Shown here piece after piece: positions 60,309-64,000 of a DNA stretch of 64,000 nucleotides. The notes under the pieces are model-generated. The model did not search any database and had not been told where the DNA came from. It worked only from the letters and a program-made list of their open reading frames with translations. Both the position numbers and the translations under genes were made by a program. The DNA lies in assembly GCF_028595305.1 (NCBI RefSeq), contig NZ_JAQQXS010000007.1:124001-188000 (forward strand), read 5' to 3'. This DNA is from Roseateles koreensis (GTDB lineage Bacteria > Pseudomonadota > Gammaproteobacteria > Burkholderiales > Burkholderiaceae_C). How positions within the stretch are numbered: position 1 is the first letter of the stretch; each line of letters opens with the position of its first letter.

Positions 60309-61145
60309 ATGAAGTTGTTGAAATTCGTGAGTTCAGGGCGCGCACGCCATTTCGTATGGGCGAGTTCTGGGGCTTTGCTTCGGGTGCTGGTGGCGCTTGG
60401 CTTGGTCGGTGTGCAGGCTGCATGCATGACACCAACGCGGGCGCCGGCGCCGGGGCGGGAGACGGCTCCGGCGAAGCATTTAGGTGTGGAAACCGCGCTG
60501 GCCGACTGGTCGGCCAGAGAGCTACCGGGTAAGCCGGCCACCCACTATTCGGTGATCGAGCGAAGTGGGCGTCCCTGCGTGTTGGCGCAGGCGAACGAGT
60601 CAGCCAGCCTGTGGCGGCGGGGCATGGCTTTGGATGCCCATCAAATTGCCCGGCTGCAGTTTGATTGGTGGATTGGCGGCTTTGCACCCCAAGCCAGTGT
60701 GCTTGAGGCTGAAACCGATGATGCGCCTGCGCGCATCTTGTTGGGGTTTTCGGGGGATGAGTCGCAGTTGTCTTTTCGCAATCGCATGCAATTCGAGTTG
60801 GCGCGCACCTTGACCGGCGAGTCGCCACCCTACGCCTTGCTCATGTATGTGTGGGATGCCAATGCCGCGGTGGACACCTTGACCATCAGTTCGCGCAGTG
60901 ACCGCATCCGCAAGATTGTTGTGGGCACGGGCCCTCGCCAGGCGGCCAACAAGGGATGGGTTCGTCTGGAGCGCGATCCCGTTGCGGACTTCACGCGTGC
61001 GTTTGGCGAGGCGCCTGGCCGCTTGATCAGCATGGCATTGATGACGGACGCCGACAATACGCACAGCCAGGCTGACGCGTGTTATGGCAACATCCTGCTC
61101 TTGGACCCTGAGGGGCGGATCTTGCCTGGCAGCTTGCGCTTGTAG
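60309..61145 (+). CDS. DUF3047-domain exported protein
   Basis: This 278-residue protein has an N-terminal signal-like helix (LLRVLVALGLVGVQAAC, about 24-39). The Cys after QAA may be lipidated, but the lipobox is imperfect. The rest is a DUF3047 beta-sandwich with IARLQFDWWIGGF, ILLGFSGDES, PPYALLMYVWD and ISMALMTDADNTHSQADACYGNI. The role of this family is unknown. ATG 60309 is chosen. It precedes the ABC transporter genes by 73 bases, so it may be co-transcribed with them. Confidence 0.78.
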   Translation: MKLLKFVSSGRARHFVWASSGALLRVLVALGLVGVQAACMTPTRAPAPGRETAPAKHLGVETALADWSARELPGKPATHYSVIERSGRPCVLAQANESASLWRRGMALDAHQIARLQFDWWIGGFAPQASVLEAETDDAPARILLGFSGDESQLSFRNRMQFELARTLTGESPPYALLMYVWDANAAVDTLTISSRSDRIRKIVVGTGPRQAANKGWVRLERDPVADFTRAFGEAPGRLISMALMTDADNTHSQADACYGNILLLDPEGRILPGSLRL

Positions 61146-61218
61146 CCCTGTTGGCCACCGCCCGGTGCTGCGTGAGCCCGCTTGGCTTGTAGAGGTCGCC
61201 TGTGTCAGTTGAGTCTGA

Positions 61219-62196
61219 ATGCTAGTTTTCATCCTTCGCCGATTGGCCCAGGCCGTTGGTGTCATGCTCTCGGTGAGTTTCATTGCCTTCATGCTGTTTC
61301 AGTATGTGGGGGATCCGGTGACCAACCTCCTGGGGCAGGATGCGACCCAGGCGCAGCGCGTGGCGCTTCGGCATGATCTTGGCTTGGACGCGCCATTTCC
61401 TGCGCAATTTGCGCGCTTTATCGGGCGTGCGCTGCAGGGTGAATTTGGTTTGAGCTTGCGTCAGGGGCGTCCAGTGGCTGAGCTCATCGGTGAACGTCTG
61501 CCGGCCACGGTTGAATTGGCGGGCGGGGCGGCACTCTTGGCACTTGGGGTAGGCGTGCCCCTAGGGGTGGTTGCGGCGCTGCGGCGGGGCAAACCGAGCG
61601 CACAATTTTTGATGATGTTTTCTCTCCTGGGCGTCTCGTTGCCGACTTTTTTGATCGGGATTTTGTTGATTCTGGTGTTCTCGGTCTGGCTGAAATGGCT
61701 GCCCAGTTTTGGCCGAGGGGAGTTGGTTCATTTCGGTGTGTGGAGCACGGGCTTGTTGACCCGTGATGGTTGGCGGCATCTGCTGTTGCCGGCAGTCACT
61801 TTGTCCGTCTTTCAGTTGGCCTTGATCATGCGCCTGGTACGGGCGGAGATGCTGGAGGTTTTGCGCACCGATTACATCAAGTTTGCCCGCGCGCGTGGTT
61901 TGAGCATGCGCAGCATCTATTTTGGCCATGCCTTGAAAAACACGTTGGTGCCCGTGATCACGATCACCGGGCTGCAACTGGGCTCGCTGATTGCGTTCTC
62001 CATCATCACGGAAACCGTCTTTCAGTGGCCGGGCTTGGGCTTGCTGTTCATTCAGGCGGTGCAGTTCGCGGACATCCCGGTCATGGCGGCCTATCTGTGC
62101 CTGATTTCCTTCATGTTTGTCTGTATCAATCTGGCGGTTGATCTGCTGTATTTCATGGTCGATCCGCGCTTGCGCGTGGACGGCCGGGGCGCTTGA
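61219..62196 (+). CDS. ABC importer permease, DppB/OppB type
   Basis: This 325-residue inner-membrane permease of a peptide- or nickel-type importer has the N-terminal signature MLVFILRRLAQAVGVMLSVS, then six helices. The EAA-like loop that contacts the ATPase is DYIKFARARGLSMRSIYFGHALKNT, given here in part. Gene order B-C-D is that of Dpp/Opp/Gsi importers. The substrate-binding protein gene is not in view, so the substrate is unknown. Confidence 0.92.
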   Translation: MLVFILRRLAQAVGVMLSVSFIAFMLFQYVGDPVTNLLGQDATQAQRVALRHDLGLDAPFPAQFARFIGRALQGEFGLSLRQGRPVAELIGERLPATVELAGGAALLALGVGVPLGVVAALRRGKPSAQFLMMFSLLGVSLPTFLIGILLILVFSVWLKWLPSFGRGELVHFGVWSTGLLTRDGWRHLLLPAVTLSVFQLALIMRLVRAEMLEVLRTDYIKFARARGLSMRSIYFGHALKNTLVPVITITGLQLGSLIAFSIITETVFQWPGLGLLFIQAVQFADIPVMAAYLCLISFMFVCINLAVDLLYFMVDPRLRVDGRGA

Positions 62197-62198
62197 CG

Positions 62199-63143
62199 AT
62201 GCGTACAGTTCTCGAAACCACAAGGCGCCATCCCGTGCGCACGCTCATGCGTTTTTTCGACGGTGACGTCTGGCATTCGTTCACGTCATCGCCGGTGGCG
62301 ATGGGGGCGGCGATTGTTGCCATGCTCTGCATTTTCTGCGCGGTTTTTGCGGGCTTTGTGGCGCCGCACAATCCGTTTGACCTTGCCACCCTGGACTTGA
62401 TGGATTCTCGCCTGCCGCCCTTTTGGATGGAGGGTGGGCGCCACAACTATTGGCTAGGCACTGACGACCAGGGGCGTGATCTACTGTCGGCCCTGGTGTA
62501 TGGCGCACGAATTTCGCTGTTGGTAGGCTCGGCGTCAGTGATGGTGTCGATGTTGATCGGCGTCAGCCTGGGCTTGGTCGCGGGTTTTGTGGGCGGTACC
62601 TTGGACGCATTCATCATGCGGATCTGCGACGTGATGTTGTCTTTTCCGTCCATCCTCGTCGCCCTTTTGATCGATGGCATCGGGCGCACGATTTTTCCGC
62701 AAGCCCATGATGCGTTGGCTTTTGGCGTTTTGATCCTGGCGATCTCGCTGACGGGGTGGGTTCAGTACGCGCGCACGGTTCGTGGGTCGACCTTGGTGGA
62801 GCGCAGCAAAGAGTATGTTCAGGCCGCGCGGGTGATAGGCGTGTCACCGCTTCGCATCATGCGTCGGCACGTGTTGCCCAATGTGATGGGGCCGGTCATG
62901 GTGCTTGCAACGATTCAAGTTGCTTCCGCCATCATCACCGAAGCGACGCTGTCTTTCTTGGGCGTGGGCGTGCCGCCCACCAGCCCCTCCTTGGGGACGC
63001 TGATCCGAGGCGGCAATGATTTTCTGTTTTCAGGCGAATGGTGGATCGTTGTTTGGCCTGGCGCCATGCTGGTGCTCATCGCTTTGAGCATCAACCTCCT
63101 GGGCGACTGGCTGCGTGATGCGCTCAACCCGCGCCTGCGCTGA
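62199..63143 (+). CDS. ABC importer permease, DppC/OppC type
   Basis: This is a 314-residue second permease. It has an N-terminal cytoplasmic arm and helix, then NYWLGTDDQGRDLLSALVYGAR (in part), the OppC hallmark. The ATPase-contact loop is EYVQAARVIGVSPLRIMRRHVLPN. ATG 62199 is used; a TTG at 62193 would overlap the previous stop. It pairs with the upstream permease. Confidence 0.92.
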   Translation: MRTVLETTRRHPVRTLMRFFDGDVWHSFTSSPVAMGAAIVAMLCIFCAVFAGFVAPHNPFDLATLDLMDSRLPPFWMEGGRHNYWLGTDDQGRDLLSALVYGARISLLVGSASVMVSMLIGVSLGLVAGFVGGTLDAFIMRICDVMLSFPSILVALLIDGIGRTIFPQAHDALAFGVLILAISLTGWVQYARTVRGSTLVERSKEYVQAARVIGVSPLRIMRRHVLPNVMGPVMVLATIQVASAIITEATLSFLGVGVPPTSPSLGTLIRGGNDFLFSGEWWIVVWPGAMLVLIALSINLLGDWLRDALNPRLR

Positions 63144-63149
63144 ATAGCC

Positions 63150-64000
63150 ATGAATACGCCTTTGCTGGAAGTTCGTCATTTGCGGGTTGAGTTCCCGGGC
63201 CGTCATGGTGCCTTGCTGGCGCTGGACGACATTAGTTTCGAGATTGCGCCTGGGGAAATCATGGGCGTGGTGGGTGAATCCGGTGCGGGCAAGTCGCTCA
63301 CGGGCGCGGCCATCATCGGTCTCCTGGATCCGCCTGGCCGTATTGCAGGCGGAGAAATCTTGTTGCAGGGGCAGCGGATTGACAATTTGTCGCCAGCACA
63401 AATGCGCCATATTCGCGGGCGTCGGATTGGTGCAATTTTTCAGGACCCGCTCACGTCGTTGAACCCGCTGTATACGGTAGGCCGGCAGTTGGTCGAAACC
63501 ATCACCACCCACCTGGATTTGAGCCCGGCACAGGCCCGTCGCCGTGCGATTGAGTTGCTCGGCCAAACGGGCATTCCGGCGCCTGAAGCCCGGCTGGACC
63601 ACTACCCCCATCAGTTCTCGGGCGGCATGCGCCAGCGAGTGGTGATCGCACTGGCTCTGGCCGGTGAGCCCCAACTGATCGTGGCGGATGAGCCGACCAC
63701 AGCTCTGGATGTGTCCACCCAGGCTCAAATCATTGTCTTGCTCAAACGGCTTTGCAAAGATCATGGCGCGGCCGTGATGCTGGTGACGCACGATATGGGC
63801 GTGGTGGCTGAAACCTGTGACCGCGTGGCGGTGCTGTACGCTGGCCGCATGGTCGAGGTGGGGCCTGTGCAGGAGCTCATCCATCGGCCGGTTCATCCCT
63901 ATACCGTCGGGTTGATGGGCGCCATTCCGGCCATGGATCAAGACCGCGAACGGCTGCTGCAGATCGACGGGGCAATGCCGCGCTTGAATGCCATTCCTGC
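63150..64000 (+). CDS. ABC importer ATPase, DppD/OppD type, 3' end cut by window
   Basis: An open frame runs from ATG 63150 to the window edge, giving at least 283 residues. It has Walker A GESGAGKS (about 43-50), a Q-loop in [14 protein letters not shown], the signature FSGGMRQR, Walker B LIVADEPT and the H-loop VTHDMG. The HPYTVGLM segment near the end starts the oligopeptide/dipeptide C-terminal domain. With the two permeases it forms an importer; a DppF-like partner probably follows. Confidence 0.94.
   Translation, partial: MNTPLLEVRHLRVEFPGRHGALLALDDISFEIAPGEIMGVVGESGAGKSLTGAAIIGLLDPPGRIAGGEILLQGQRIDNLSPAQMRHIRGRRIGAIFQDPLTSLNPLYTVGRQLVETITTHLDLSPAQARRRAIELLGQTGIPAPEARLDHYPHQFSGGMRQRVVIALALAGEPQLIVADEPTTALDVSTQAQIIVLLKRLCKDHGAAVMLVTHDMGVVAETCDRVAVLYAGRMVEVGPVQELIHRPVHPYTVGLMGAIPAMDQDRERLLQIDGAMPRLNAIP

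Noticed and set aside
1-64000. Search for tRNA, CRISPR arrays, insertion sequences and phage genes
   Set aside because: No T-loop-like motif with matching acceptor stem, no regularly spaced repeats, and no transposase or integrase motif was found by eye.

Overview
The window is about 64 kb of GC-rich bacterial chromosome. I read it as a betaproteobacterium of the order Burkholderiales, most likely a Comamonadaceae-type organism. The evidence is the rplM-rpsI-erpA-anmK-M23 peptidase-tyrS block, two tandem Omp32-like porins ending in Phe, a full general secretion (type II) cluster, pilT/pilU beside yggS, coq7 for ubiquinone, and high-GC codon use throughout. I found no IS element, prophage, CRISPR array, rRNA or tRNA gene. 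Both ends cut through genes: an MFS transporter at the left and an ABC ATPase at the right.

Region 1 (1-10.9 kb) is catabolic. A YbfB-type transporter overlaps an FGGY gluconokinase. A small SCP2 protein and a MerR regulator (minus strand) face a six-gene plus-strand operon (3556-10932). Its order is SDR oxidoreductase, biotin-dependent carboxyltransferase, acyl-CoA dehydrogenase, enoyl-CoA hydratase, biotin carboxylase/biotin carrier, and a BKACE (DUF849) enzyme. The first five are in the same order as atuB-F, the acyclic terpenoid (citronellol/geraniol) operon as I recall it from Pseudomonas. The BKACE gene sits where a leucine (liu) operon would carry its HMG-CoA lyase. A branched acyl-CoA carboxylation pathway with an unusual last step is the most interesting hypothesis in the window.

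Region 2 (10.9-20.4 kb) holds an RbgA/YlqF GTPase, a membrane-anchored cold-shock-domain protein, an uncharacterised protein, a 29-codon possible membrane remnant, oleate hydratase, a small TonB-domain protein with its terminator, a chemoreceptor, and a tightly coupled minus-strand set yggS, dihaem cytochrome c4, trihaem cytochrome c.

Region 3 (20.4-33.8 kb) carries pilT-pilU, a beta-hydroxyacid dehydrogenase, the dolP-like/SIS/yraN set divergent from rsmI, tldD, and aroG. aroG is preceded by a Phe-rich leader peptide and a terminator, the layout of ribosome-mediated attenuation. A hypothetical gene follows, then htpG with a clear sigma-32-like promoter, an SrkA-type kinase, and a DUF2726 protein.

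Region 4 (33.9-41.6 kb) is housekeeping: a GNAT protein, rplM-rpsI, erpA, anmK, an M23 murein peptidase divergent from tyrS, and a 5'-nucleotidase.

Region 5 (41.6-53.4 kb) is the type II secretion system. gspG-H-I-J-K-L-M-N-D-E-F run on the minus strand and a short gspC runs divergently.

Region 6 (53.4-64 kb) has cobT, ilvA (with a promoter, terminator and leader upstream), an OsmC protein, coq7, two porins each with a strong terminator, a DUF3047 protein, and the start of a peptide-type ABC importer (two permeases and one ATPase). Start codons were chosen by Shine-Dalgarno sites, ATGA overlaps and family N-termini.
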